A stretch of 64,000 bases of DNA from Nisaea sp. (GCF_034670185.1 NZ_JAXMNY010000004.1:62001-126000), one strand, 5' to 3'. Positions 36,133 to 45,254 are shown, numbered from the stretch's first letter. The notes: generated from the letters alone by a model not told the origin. Numbers and translations: made by a program.

Positions 36133-38160
36133 ATGAACAAAATAACTAATGAATTCAGCCAATTCGTTCTCTTCTCCGAGGACGAGAACCACGCACTCGA
36201 TAGCCGCAGCGAAACCCGCGAGGTTAGGGGGAAATCCACAACCTACGTCACCTGCATTGTCCGCAATAAGCCCGTCCAACTGAAACCCGAGGAGCGGACT
36301 CGCCAGCTTTGGCTTGCTCGACTAATTGATCAATACGGCTATGCTGTATCCCGTGTTCAAGTCGAATACCCAATCACATTCGGGCGCGATAGTTCCAAGC
36401 GTGCCGATATCGTTGTCTTCGACGCAGACCGCCCGACTGTTCCCTACATCATTATTGAAGTGAAGGCTGACAAGTTACGAGACGGCAAAGAACAACTGCG
36501 CTCGTACACCCACGCCACGGGTGCGCCTTTGGCAGTTTGGAGCAACGGCATTCAGGCCGAAGTCTGGCACCGCAAGAACCCCAATTATTTCGTCCCCATT
36601 CACCACCTGCCACGCGCTGCGCAGACGATTGAGGATATCGTCGATCAACCGTGGACCATTCAGACCCTTATCGACAAAGAGAACGAGCGGGAGCGTGAAG
36701 GCTCGAAAGCCCGATCGCTGCGCGAGTTGATCGTGGACATGGAAAACGAAGTGCTGGCCAACGCGGGCGTGGACGTTTTCGAAGAAGTCTTCAAGCTGAT
36801 CTTCACGAAGCTGTATGACGAGATGGCCACGCATCGCGGCCAACACCCCTACCTGCGCTTCCGCAATACCAATACTGCCGCGCAGCTCAAACGCGCCATA
36901 CAAGACCTGTTCGACGAAGCAAAGCGTAAGTGGCCTGGCGTTTTCCTCGACGATGAACGTATCCGCTTGTCACCGGATCACCTGCAAGTCTGCGTCGGGT
37001 CGCTGGAAGAATGGAAGCTGTTCAACTCCAATCTCGACGTGATCGACGACGCGTTCGAATACCTCGTGAACAAGTCGTCGAAGGGCGAGAAGGGGCAGTA
37101 CTTCACGCCGCGTTGGGTGATCGACATGTGCGTGAAGATGCTCAACCCGCAGGAGCATGAAACCGTAATCGACACTGCGTGCGGATCGGCGGGCTTCACG
37201 GTGCACACCATGTTCCACGTCTGGCGGCAGATCATCGCTGACATGGGCATGGAAGAAAGCCATCTGTTCACGATGGACCAGAAGCCTCCGCGCTGCGAAG
37301 ACTACGTGCGCGATAAAGTGTTCGCTATCGACTTCGATGAAAAATCTGTGCGTGTGTCACGTTGCCTCAACCTGATCGCAGGCGATGGCGAAACCAACGT
37401 GCTACACCTCAACACGCTGGATTGGACCAAGTGGGACGAGACAGTGAAGCAGGACGAATGGGCCGACACCTATGGCGACGGATGGCGACGATTGCGCAAA
37501 CTGCGGGCCAATCCGCGACAAGCGGACTACCGGTCATTCGGTTATGACGTGTTAATGGCCAATCCACCTTTTGCGGGTGATATCAAACAGTCTGACATGC
37601 TGTCGCCTTACGACCTGGCCCACAAGAAAACGGGCAAGCTGGAACGCGCGGTAGGTCGCGACTTGTTGTTCATCGAACGCAATCTGGACTTCCTAAAACC
37701 GGGCGGGCGCATGGCCGTAGTGCTGCCGCAAGGCCGGTTCAACAACTCGTCTGACCAGCGGGTACGCGAGTTCATCATGGAACGCTGCCGCATCCTTGCT
37801 GTGGTAGGGCTACACCCGAACACATTCAAGCCGCACACCGGGACCAAGACCAGCGTCTTGTTCGTGCAGAAGTGGAACGACGATCCAGCCGCAGGGCCTC
37901 TCTGCTCCAAGGTGGAAGACTACAGCATCTTCTTCGCCACGCAGCAGGTAGAAAGCGTCAACAACTCGGGTGAGAAGGTCTATGTGCGCCGAGATGACGG
38001 AACTCTCATGCGCGATACGCACGGGCACTTCATTGTCGCCCATGACCTCTACAATCACGAAGGGCTGACACAGGACGGGATAGCCGAAGCCTTCCAAGAG
38101 TTCGCGGCACAGGAGCAGTTCAGTTTTTTTCGCCGCGCCCCTTCGACAGTGACCGCCTAA
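36133..38160 (+). CDS. Fused PD-(D/E)xK nuclease and type I-like N6-adenine DNA methyltransferase
   Basis: The 675-residue protein combines an HsdR-type N-terminal nuclease domain with an HsdM-like methyltransferase. The nuclease core shows RADIVVFD (D92) and IIEVKAD (E109, K111). The methyltransferase has SAM motif I DTACGSAGF from residue 347 and catalytic NPPF at 477-480. No separate HsdR helicase is encoded nearby, so cutting and methylation reside in one chain, as in BcgI-like type IIB enzymes. A run of seven T at 38124-38130, in phase T TTT TTT, lies 30 bases before the stop. A -1 shift there would continue into the specificity subunit frame. G+C is visibly lower than in flanking genes. 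Confidence 0.9.
   Translation: MNKITNEFSQFVLFSEDENHALDSRSETREVRGKSTTYVTCIVRNKPVQLKPEERTRQLWLARLIDQYGYAVSRVQVEYPITFGRDSSKRADIVVFDADRPTVPYIIIEVKADKLRDGKEQLRSYTHATGAPLAVWSNGIQAEVWHRKNPNYFVPIHHLPRAAQTIEDIVDQPWTIQTLIDKENEREREGSKARSLRELIVDMENEVLANAGVDVFEEVFKLIFTKLYDEMATHRGQHPYLRFRNTNTAAQLKRAIQDLFDEAKRKWPGVFLDDERIRLSPDHLQVCVGSLEEWKLFNSNLDVIDDAFEYLVNKSSKGEKGQYFTPRWVIDMCVKMLNPQEHETVIDTACGSAGFTVHTMFHVWRQIIADMGMEESHLFTMDQKPPRCEDYVRDKVFAIDFDEKSVRVSRCLNLIAGDGETNVLHLNTLDWTKWDETVKQDEWADTYGDGWRRLRKLRANPRQADYRSFGYDVLMANPPFAGDIKQSDMLSPYDLAHKKTGKLERAVGRDLLFIERNLDFLKPGGRMAVVLPQGRFNNSSDQRVREFIMERCRILAVVGLHPNTFKPHTGTKTSVLFVQKWNDDPAAGPLCSKVEDYSIFFATQQVESVNNSGEKVYVRRDDGTLMRDTHGHFIVAHDLYNHEGLTQDGIAEAFQEFAAQEQFSFFRRAPSTVTA
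38124..38130 (+). promoter_or_regulatory. T7 slippery heptamer, possible -1 frameshift site
   Basis: The sequence fits X_XXY_YYZ in the frame of the nuclease-methyltransferase gene (AGT TTT TTT CGC). After a -1 slip the frame stays open through SPRPFDSDRLSALLEGLEAS and merges with the specificity gene. A homopolymer of this length could also vary by replication slippage, making it a phase-variable switch. Confidence 0.5.
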
Positions 38161-38168
38161 GCGCACTG

Positions 38169-39569
38169 TTGGAGGGGCTTGAAGCCTCGATAAGCAATCA
38201 TGAGGAAGTTCTGGATAACAAAGACTGGCGCGTTGATAGCGACTTTTGGACAAAGGAACCTTATCGCAATCCAGACTTGAGTTACGTGCCCATCGGAAAT
38301 CTTTTAACCCAGTCGCAGTATGGCATTTCTATTGCAATGAATGAGGATGGCGAAGGCGTCCCAATATATCGCATGAACGAAATGCACGACATGCTGTGTG
38401 ACTACACCATTTTGAAGGCCGCCGAAGTAAATGACAAAGAGCGGCGTCTCTTCGGCCTTAATGACCGAGATGTACTATTCAATCGCACCAACTCCTATCA
38501 ATGGGTCGGTCGCACAGGCTTATACAAGGGCAATGAAGGAACAAGAGCGATTTTCGCGTCTTACCTTGTTCGCTTTCGTACAGATGAAACCTCCATTTTG
38601 CCCGAGTTTCTCACAGCTTTCCTTAGCTGCAAATTCGGCCAGCAAGAGGTCAAGAGACGTTCTCGACAGTCGATCAATCAGACCAACGTAAACCCGGAAG
38701 AAGTAAAGGAGATACTCATTCCGGTCTTGGACATGGGCTTGCAGACAAGGCTAAAAGACGCCTTCAACATAGCCCACCATGCGCGCCTTACGGCCTTGGA
38801 GAAAGTCAACGAGGCAGAGCAAACGCTTCTGAATGCACTTGGGCTGGCGGACTGGACACCGCCGGAACCGCTCAGCTATTCCGCCCGCGCCAGCGGCGCC
38901 TTCGCCGCCGGACGATGGGATGCGCAGTACTTCCGCCCATTGTTCGCAGAAGTCGAACATAGGCTTTCGGCGACTGGCGGCGCAGTAAAGTTGGGCGCAA
39001 TCCTCGATATCAACAGTAGGGGACGACAGCCGAACTATTCAGACGAAGGATTGCCCGTCATAAACTCTAAGCACGTCCGAACGAATAAGGTGCTGCTGGA
39101 TGATGACAACCGCCGGGCATTAGAGGCAGGCTCGCCTGTAGTCATTGAAAAGGGCGATGTTCTCGTCAATGGTACTGGCGTTGGTACGATTGGACGCGCA
39201 GCAGCATTTCTGCATGAACAGAGAGCCTTGCCCGACAACCATGTGACAGTGCTGCGGACTTCCGGCGTCGATCCGATATACCTTGCCGTGTTCTTGAACA
39301 GCCTGCTTGGTCAGCTGCAAATCGAGCGGCATATCAAGGGATCATCCGGCCAGATTGAACTTTATCCGAATGATATAGCGAAGGTCGTGTTCTGGGACGC
39401 GCCTGAGCCAGTGCAGGCTGGTGTTCGCGATACCGTGCTTTCGGCTTTTAACGAAGAACGGCGTGCTGCCCACCTGCTGGAAGCCGCCAAGCGCTCTGTC
39501 GAGATCGCCGTTGAAGACGGAGAAAACGCCGCAATGGCGTTCCTCGACCAAGTAGAGGGAGCTGAGTAA
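38169..39569 (+). CDS. Type I-like restriction-modification specificity subunit
   Basis: The 466-residue protein has two target-recognition domains separated by helical spacers. The first runs from YVPIGNLL to IPVLDMGLQTRLKDAF, and the second from VKLGAILDINSRG to VVFWDAPEPVQAGVRDTV. Each is followed by a conserved helix that sets the distance between half-sites. It directs the nuclease-methyltransferase to a bipartite DNA target. The only nearby start is a TTG at 38169 with no ribosome-binding site, nine bases after the preceding stop. The frame is open well upstream, overlapping the end of the methyltransferase gene, so synthesis may depend on coupling or on a -1 shift at the T7 run. Confidence 0.88.
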   Translation: MEGLEASISNHEEVLDNKDWRVDSDFWTKEPYRNPDLSYVPIGNLLTQSQYGISIAMNEDGEGVPIYRMNEMHDMLCDYTILKAAEVNDKERRLFGLNDRDVLFNRTNSYQWVGRTGLYKGNEGTRAIFASYLVRFRTDETSILPEFLTAFLSCKFGQQEVKRRSRQSINQTNVNPEEVKEILIPVLDMGLQTRLKDAFNIAHHARLTALEKVNEAEQTLLNALGLADWTPPEPLSYSARASGAFAAGRWDAQYFRPLFAEVEHRLSATGGAVKLGAILDINSRGRQPNYSDEGLPVINSKHVRTNKVLLDDDNRRALEAGSPVVIEKGDVLVNGTGVGTIGRAAAFLHEQRALPDNHVTVLRTSGVDPIYLAVFLNSLLGQLQIERHIKGSSGQIELYPNDIAKVVFWDAPEPVQAGVRDTVLSAFNEERRAAHLLEAAKRSVEIAVEDGENAAMAFLDQVEGAE

Positions 39570-40363
39570 TGACGCTTCCACCACATGCGCAAGAATGGCT
39601 TGAGCGAGCCGAGATCGATTACATCGGGCCGTTCGTGAAGGCATGGGCTGCGTTCAACGCTTGGTATCGCCATGCCAGTGGTCAGACGCAAGAAAGGTCG
39701 ATGCTCAACTTCGCCATACGTGACAACAACAGTCGGCTGCGTCGCCGGGTACTGCCCTTGCTGCAAGACAACAACACCACTGCCGATGCGGAACGCCTTA
39801 AACAGGCTATTTGTGACCTTCAGCTTCAGCTGGATGAAATCCATTGGGAGGTCAGGCCAAAGGGTCGCGTGGAAAGGGTGTCATTGCGGGAGGTCTGTAT
39901 CGCGCCGAAACACTTGCAAAATGAGCATATGGACAGGAGTGGACAGCGGTACAGGGCGCAGAAGATAATAGGCGGGCACATTGAAGTGTCCGTAGCCACT
40001 ATCAACAATGGGAACGTGAAGTTCCAGCACATCCAACAGCAATATGACCCGCCATTGCTTTATGGTCTTCCAGACTTCACGAATAATCTGTCCGTGCCGC
40101 AACAGGATAGACTTAGAAATTTCTACGATGGCTGCAATCCGCGTCCAATGGTGGACCTTGTGCAAGGAGGTGGCCCACAGTTGCAGGTTTCGACAATGCA
40201 CTTCCAGTGCACCAACGAAGACCTGCTGGCAGGGATTGTCGAAACACTCTACGCAATGCGCAATGCTCTGTTGCACGGCGAAGTGGATCCGGACGAGCAA
40301 GTACTTGCCTGCTTCGAGCCGGCCTACAAAATCGTCACATGCTTCCTGCGAAGCATGACCTGA
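39569..40363 (+). CDS. HEPN-domain protein of the restriction-modification operon
   Basis: This 264-residue cytoplasmic protein starts one base into the stop of the specificity gene (TAATG), so it is part of the same operon. The C-terminal helix carries R231-NALL-H236, the R-x4-H motif of HEPN ribonucleases, in the context YAMRNALLHGE. The N-terminal AWAAFNAWYRH segment is typical of HEPN-like proteins found beside restriction systems. HEPN proteins in defence loci often cleave RNA. Here ribonuclease activity and a role as a second-line response are inferred. The middle of the protein (about residues 90-200) is not recognised. Confidence 0.75.
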   Translation: MTLPPHAQEWLERAEIDYIGPFVKAWAAFNAWYRHASGQTQERSMLNFAIRDNNSRLRRRVLPLLQDNNTTADAERLKQAICDLQLQLDEIHWEVRPKGRVERVSLREVCIAPKHLQNEHMDRSGQRYRAQKIIGGHIEVSVATINNGNVKFQHIQQQYDPPLLYGLPDFTNNLSVPQQDRLRNFYDGCNPRPMVDLVQGGGPQLQVSTMHFQCTNEDLLAGIVETLYAMRNALLHGEVDPDEQVLACFEPAYKIVTCFLRSMT

Positions 40364-40498
40364 TAAATCGGTGCGCAATAAATTGGTCGAGTTAAAGGTG
40401 AATGAACCCCAGTATTGAACTATCTGAATGCTCACAGGTCACGGTGAGTGTCAGCTTTCATGGGGGCACTTGGGTTGGCTCACGCTAACAGCGGATGG
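40364..40498. other. Short non-coding interval after the HEPN gene
   Basis: With the repeat that follows, this makes a 320-base gene-free stretch. I see no gene, promoter or terminator in this part. It ends where the 134-bp repeat begins. Confidence 0.4.
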
Positions 40499-40632
40499 CC
40501 GCTATCCATCCGGCAGGGCCTGACGGCCTATTCGGCCGCCAGCACCTGGAGAGTTCACTCCGGGTTTGACACCGCAGACCAGCTTCTCAAGATTTCGGAC
40601 GGCGCGCGCTGAAGAAGCCGGACGGGAAATAG
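40499..40632 (+). repeat. 134-bp direct repeat, copy A
   Basis: This copy matches 56118-56251 over 134 bases without gaps and with about eight mismatches by eye. It contains a small hairpin (CGGCC/GGCCG) and ends in codons for RRALKKPDGK and a stop, the same as the end of the DUF3422 gene 5 kb upstream. It is in the same orientation as that gene and marks the right end of the defence segment. Confidence 0.8.
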
Positions 40633-40683
40633 GGCACATTCACAAAACTTTCCTCGGAATCGCCACGTTGATGTCAGGCTTGC

Positions 40684-42051
40684 TCACCCGGTAGAGGGTG
40701 CTTTCCCGTCCTTTGCCACTTCGGTGCCCCCGCCGGAAGAATCCAGTTTGACCTTGATGGGGACTGAGGAGCGCAGGTGCAGATCGCGTTGCGGGAACGG
40801 GAAAACCACGCCGTGCTCGTGATAGAGATCCCAGAGCCGCAACTGGACTGCGCTGCGTACGTTGGCGACCCCGTTTTGTGGGTCGTTGATCCAGAATCTG
40901 AGCTCAAGAACCACTGCATTGTCGCCGAACTCGATCAGATGGCAGACCGCCTTCGGCTCTTTCAGTACACGTTCGACACCGTCCGCGGCCTGAAGAGCCA
41001 GGTCTCTCGCTTTGTGGACGTCGGCGCCGTAGTCAATCCCTATGGGAACTTTCTGTCTGATCAGTTGGTTGGAGAATGACCAGTTCTCTACCCGCTGCGA
41101 GATGAGCTCTTCATTCGGAATGAGGTGTTCGATGCCATCCCGCGTAATGACGGAGACATAGCGTGCGCCAAGGGTGTTGATCCAGCCGAAGGTGTCACCG
41201 ATAGCGATGACGTCTCCAGGTTTTACGGAACGGTCGAGCAATAGGATCACACCGCTCATCAAGTTCGAAATCACCTTTTGCAACCCGAAACCGATGCCGA
41301 GACCAATTGCGCCGCCGAAGACCGCGAATGCCGTGAGATCGATGCCGACGCTTTCGAGCGCGAGAACGAATGCGGCAACATATAGCAACACCCGAACAAT
41401 CTTGCTCGAGAGCGCACGCATGCTCGGTGTCAGAGAGTCCGACGATGCTATCCGCCGTTCCGCCAGCCTTGAGAACAGGCCTGCGAGGTAAATGAACAGA
41501 GCAAGGGAAATGCCGGCTTCGATAAGACCCAGGGCGGATATGCGGAGGGTTCCCAGGCTGAACGCCAGTTTGTCGAGGCTATCCCGTAGCGGATTGAGGA
41601 GACCGAGGATATTCAGAGCGGCAATTGACCAGATACCGATGGCCAATGCGCGCGCACCTGATGCATTGCGAATGAGGCTGGATGCGAGACGTATGATGAT
41701 CCATGCAGACAGCAGGCTTAAGGCAGCATCCGTCAATTTGAGCGGCCAGCCGCCGTTCTCTGCGGCCAGATTTGCAAACCACATAAAGGCAAGCCAGATG
41801 ATGTAGCTGCTGAGAGGCTTCAATGCCTTGGCGACCGGCCGGCAATACCGGAGATACCAGTTGGCATTCGGTTCTCTGTCGAGAAGCCGCTCCAGTGCGG
41901 GCGCCAGAAGCCGCCCGACCCCGAAGGAAACGAGAATCAGTGTGAGCTGGAGGAAATTGCCGACTGACAGAACGTTCGTGTCTATCCAGACAACGCTTCG
42001 TTCCAGCCAGCCGGCAAGTTCTTCAGACGTTATGAGCGTATCGAGATTCAT
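40684..42051 (-). CDS. MscS-family mechanosensitive channel
   Basis: This 455-residue protein has several N-terminal membrane helices and a C-terminal MscS module. The pore-lining helix is followed by the beta domain with GDVIAIGDTFGWINTLGARYVSVITRDGIEHLIPNE. It would release solutes on hypo-osmotic shock at the cytoplasmic membrane. The ATG at 42051 is preceded by TGAGGA, 11 bases upstream; a TTG at 42060 is less likely. It is the last gene of the long minus-strand module, 27 bases after the universal stress gene. Confidence 0.9.
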   Translation of the reverse strand: MNLDTLITSEELAGWLERSVVWIDTNVLSVGNFLQLTLILVSFGVGRLLAPALERLLDREPNANWYLRYCRPVAKALKPLSSYIIWLAFMWFANLAAENGGWPLKLTDAALSLLSAWIIIRLASSLIRNASGARALAIGIWSIAALNILGLLNPLRDSLDKLAFSLGTLRISALGLIEAGISLALFIYLAGLFSRLAERRIASSDSLTPSMRALSSKIVRVLLYVAAFVLALESVGIDLTAFAVFGGAIGLGIGFGLQKVISNLMSGVILLLDRSVKPGDVIAIGDTFGWINTLGARYVSVITRDGIEHLIPNEELISQRVENWSFSNQLIRQKVPIGIDYGADVHKARDLALQAADGVERVLKEPKAVCHLIEFGDNAVVLELRFWINDPQNGVANVRSAVQLRLWDLYHEHGVVFPFPQRDLHLRSSVPIKVKLDSSGGGTEVAKDGKAPSTG

Positions 42052-42078
42052 CGACCGCAATTCCTCAGACGGTCGGTT

Positions 42079-42504
42079 CTATCTTACGACCAGTACCGAC
42101 CGTTTGGTGTGCGATACGACATAGCTCGTTGCCGGACTGATCAAGAAGTCCGTCATTTCAGGCCTGTGCGGGGCCATGATGATAAGATCGCATCCCAACT
42201 TCTCTGCAGCTTTGGCGATTTCCTCCCGGATCACGCCATGAGCGACATGGCTTTGGCCTCGCACACCCTCCGGAATCTTCTCCACAGCGAATGCATGCAG
42301 ATGTTCCGCCGCATGCTGCAGAGCTTTGGTCTCGAAATCTTCAGGCAAATACATGCTGATGGCCGGCATGCCGACTTTTGGCACGACGGATACCAGATGG
42401 AGTGTGCCATTGAACGCCTGGACCATTTCAAGCGCGACCGGAAGTGCTTTTGCCCAGGAGCTGTCATGCTCCAGGTCAATTGGGAGCAGTATTGATTTAT
42501 ACAT
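42079..42504 (-). CDS. Universal stress protein (UspA family)
   Basis: This 141-residue single-domain protein opens with KSILLPIDLEHDSSWAKAL and contains the C-terminal region DLIIMAPHRPEMTDFLISPATSYVVSHTKRSVLVV, where the usual G-x2-G-x9-G(S/T) nucleotide-binding loop is not obvious. It may therefore belong to the non-ATP-binding class. It follows the TRAP permease gene by 12 bases with a strong GGAGGACG site. Usp proteins often accompany TRAP transporters and in one studied case regulate uptake. Confidence 0.9.
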   Translation of the reverse strand: MYKSILLPIDLEHDSSWAKALPVALEMVQAFNGTLHLVSVVPKVGMPAISMYLPEDFETKALQHAAEHLHAFAVEKIPEGVRGQSHVAHGVIREEIAKAAEKLGCDLIIMAPHRPEMTDFLISPATSYVVSHTKRSVLVVR

Positions 42505-42516
42505 GTCGACGTCCTC

Positions 42517-45129
42517 CTAGACCTGAGATCCAGCTGTGCCGGCCACAGTGCCGCGCCGCGTCCTGTTGCGCTGTACCGCCACCAGACCGCCCAAAAGGAT
42601 GATCGCAGGGATATACATCAGATATTTCGAAGGCTGGTCTACCGGTTGCAGGACAACGGCGATCTCCTGATCCCAGTCGAGACCTGCTTCCTTGGCGACC
42701 GACCCGAAGGCCACATCGTCGATCATGACCTTCTCCCCGTCCTGACGCAAAGTCAGTCCGGCATTGCTGATCCGCTCTTCGCCGGACGCCGCTCCGCTAA
42801 CGGTTAACAGGACAACCCAGCTTCGAGGATTACCCACTTCGTCGATGCCATTGATCCGTAGCTGGATCTGTTCGCCCTCAGGTGTTTCAGCAAAAGCGGT
42901 GGCAAGTTCCGCAGGCGACCGCTCCACCGTGGGGGGAGAAATCATGTCCATCCAGAAACCGGGCCTGAAAAAGGTGAATGCCAGGAGCAACAGGATGGCG
43001 GTTTCCCAAGCCTTGTTCCGGGCCAGAAACCAGCCCTGGGTTCCCGCGGCGAATAGCAGCATCGCTACCGTTGCGACCAGGAAAATGAAGACTCCGTGGA
43101 TGAAGTCAACGCCGATCAGAAGGAGCTCGGTGTTGAAGATAAAGAGGAACGGCAGGGCCGCGGTACGCAGCGAGTAGAAGAAGGCTACGAACCCTGTCTT
43201 GATCGGGTCACCTCCCGACACGGCTGCGGCCGCGAAGGATGCAAGGCCGACCGGTGGGGTAACATCCGCCATGATGCCGAAATAGAAGACAAAGAGATGC
43301 ACGGCAATGAGCGGGACGATGAGGCCGTTTTGCTGCCCGAGAGTGACGATAACCGGTGCGAGCAGGGCCGAGACGACAATATAGTTGGCCGTCGTCGGCA
43401 GCCCCATTCCGAGGATCAGAGACAGAATCGCGGTGAGGAAGAGGATCGCGAGCAGGTTGCCGCCTGACAGGACCTCGACCACATCGGCAAGCGCCGAGCC
43501 GACACCGGTCTGACTGACCACGCCCACGATGATACCGGCCGTGGCTGTCGCAATACCGATACCGATCATGTTGCGGGCACCGGTGACGAGTCCGTCCAGA
43601 AGCTCGAACCAGCCGCGTTTGACCTGCCCGGCCATGTCGGTCTCGCCGCGGAAATAGGCGAAGAGCGGACGCTGGGTCAACAGGATGAAGATCATCAGGA
43701 CCGATCCCCAAAAGGCCGACAGACCTGGGGAAAGCTGCTCCACCATCAGGCACCAGACAAGAACGATGACCGGCAGCAGGAAGTGCAATCCGGATTTGAT
43801 CGTCGGGCCGGGGGCTGGCAAGCGCACGACCGGCTCGTTGGGATCGTCCATCTTGAGGTCGGGATAAGTGGCCCCGAAGCGGATCAGCAGGACGTAAACA
43901 ACGCCGATCATTGCCACGATGACCAGAGAGGCGAACCCGCCGAGCACCGGCCGCATCCAGCCAAGACCGTAATAGACCGCAAGCGAGAGGCCGGAGATAA
44001 GGGCGACGCCGAAGGCGAAGCCGATCAGCCGCTGCATCCAGGGCTTTGGTTCAACGGCGCGCGGAAGACCTTCCATGCCGAGCTTCATCGCTTCCAGATG
44101 AACGATGTAGACCAGCGCGATATAGCTGATCAAAGCGGGCAGGAAGGCATGCTTGACGACGTCGAAATAGGGAATACCGACATATTCGACCATCAGGAAG
44201 GCCGCGGCCCCCATGACAGGCGGCATGATCTGTCCGTTGACCGAGGACGCAACCTCGACGGCACCGGCCTTCTCGGCAGAAAAGCCGACCCGCTTCATCA
44301 GCGGGATGGTGAAGGTGCCCGTGGTCACGACGTTGGCGATGGAGGAGCCGGAAATCAGTCCGGTCATGGCGGAGGCGACGACCGCGGCTTTCGCCGGTCC
44401 GCCCTTCAGATGCCCCATCAGGGAGAAGGCGACCTGGATGAAGTAGTTGCCAGCGCCCGCTTTGTCGAGAAGCGCTCCGAACAGCACGAACAGGAAGACG
44501 AAACTGGTCGACACGCCGAGCGCGATGCCGAAGACGCCTTCGGTCGTGATCCAGTGATGGTTCACGACTTCCGCTAGCGAGTTGCCCTTATGGGCAATAA
44601 TGCCAGGCATGTACGGACCAAGAAATGTGTAGACCAGAAACACCGAGGCAACGATCGCCAGTGCTGGTCCGAGCGCCCGCCGCGTGGCTTCAAGAAGAAG
44701 CAGCACGCCGATGACAGCGACAACGATGTCCTGTGTGATCGGAGCGCCGACACGGTCCGCGATATCACGATAAAAAATGAACAGGTAGGACGCGGCCGCA
44801 GCACCGAGAACGGCAAAGACGATATCGATGATGGGAATGTGGTCGCGCGGCGACTTGGAGAATGCCGGATAGGCCAGGAAGGCCAGCAAAATCGCAAAAG
44901 CGAGGTGAATAGATCGTGCTTCGGTATCGTTGAAAACGCCGAAATGAAGCACGAATGGCAGCGGGGACGCGAACCAGAGCTGGAAGAGAGACCAAGCCAG
45001 CGCGAGAGAAAACAGGACCGCTGAGGTTTTTGGTCCGGGGTTTCGTGCGCCTGTATCGGTTGACGCTACAAGCCCCTCGAGATCGACCTGGTCGGTCGGG
45101 GTTCCCTTGGGATTGTCGGTTTGGCTCAT
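42517..45129 (-). CDS. TRAP transporter fused permease, TAXI type, with DUF3394 domain
   Basis: This 870-residue membrane protein fuses the small and large TRAP subunits. An N-terminal four-helix part is followed by the large DctM domain (ASAMTGLISGSSIANVVTTGTFTIPLMKRVGFSAEKAGAVEVASS is the conserved core) and a C-terminal DUF3394 region ending in a last membrane helix. It uses an ion gradient to import a substrate delivered by the TAXI receptor encoded just upstream. The ATG at 45129 follows GGAGGCAAACC. The frame extends to 45240, but that part spans an intercistronic hairpin. Confidence 0.94.
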   Translation of the reverse strand: MSQTDNPKGTPTDQVDLEGLVASTDTGARNPGPKTSAVLFSLALAWSLFQLWFASPLPFVLHFGVFNDTEARSIHLAFAILLAFLAYPAFSKSPRDHIPIIDIVFAVLGAAAASYLFIFYRDIADRVGAPITQDIVVAVIGVLLLLEATRRALGPALAIVASVFLVYTFLGPYMPGIIAHKGNSLAEVVNHHWITTEGVFGIALGVSTSFVFLFVLFGALLDKAGAGNYFIQVAFSLMGHLKGGPAKAAVVASAMTGLISGSSIANVVTTGTFTIPLMKRVGFSAEKAGAVEVASSVNGQIMPPVMGAAAFLMVEYVGIPYFDVVKHAFLPALISYIALVYIVHLEAMKLGMEGLPRAVEPKPWMQRLIGFAFGVALISGLSLAVYYGLGWMRPVLGGFASLVIVAMIGVVYVLLIRFGATYPDLKMDDPNEPVVRLPAPGPTIKSGLHFLLPVIVLVWCLMVEQLSPGLSAFWGSVLMIFILLTQRPLFAYFRGETDMAGQVKRGWFELLDGLVTGARNMIGIGIATATAGIIVGVVSQTGVGSALADVVEVLSGGNLLAILFLTAILSLILGMGLPTTANYIVVSALLAPVIVTLGQQNGLIVPLIAVHLFVFYFGIMADVTPPVGLASFAAAAVSGGDPIKTGFVAFFYSLRTAALPFLFIFNTELLLIGVDFIHGVFIFLVATVAMLLFAAGTQGWFLARNKAWETAILLLLAFTFFRPGFWMDMISPPTVERSPAELATAFAETPEGEQIQLRINGIDEVGNPRSWVVLLTVSGAASGEERISNAGLTLRQDGEKVMIDDVAFGSVAKEAGLDWDQEIAVVLQPVDQPSKYLMYIPAIILLGGLVAVQRNRTRRGTVAGTAGSQV

Positions 45130-45209
45130 GGTTTGCCTCCGTAGCCGAAGTCGCCGGTGCTCCGGCATTCGTCTCGCCGTGTGGAAGAGTGAATCGAGCG
45201 AGAAAGAGA

Positions 45210-45240
45210 GTGTTCCGCCGCCGGCACGGCGGCGGAACAC
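45210..45240 (-). promoter_or_regulatory. Strong 14-bp inverted repeat between receptor and permease genes
   Basis: GTGTTCCGCCGCCG (45210-45223), loop of three, and CGGCGGCGGAACAC (45227-45240) form a perfect stem. It starts 14 bases after the receptor stop, with no T run. It probably protects the receptor message from 3' decay or lowers permease expression, giving excess receptor. Confidence 0.65.
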
Positions 45241-45254
45241 GGATCAGGGTTGGC

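Noticed and set aside
40499..40632. Repeat A as a conserved small coding sequence (RQGLTAYSAAST frame)
   Set aside because: Both copies keep an open frame, but there is no start codon or ribosome-binding site at an equivalent place, so I treat it as a non-coding repeat.
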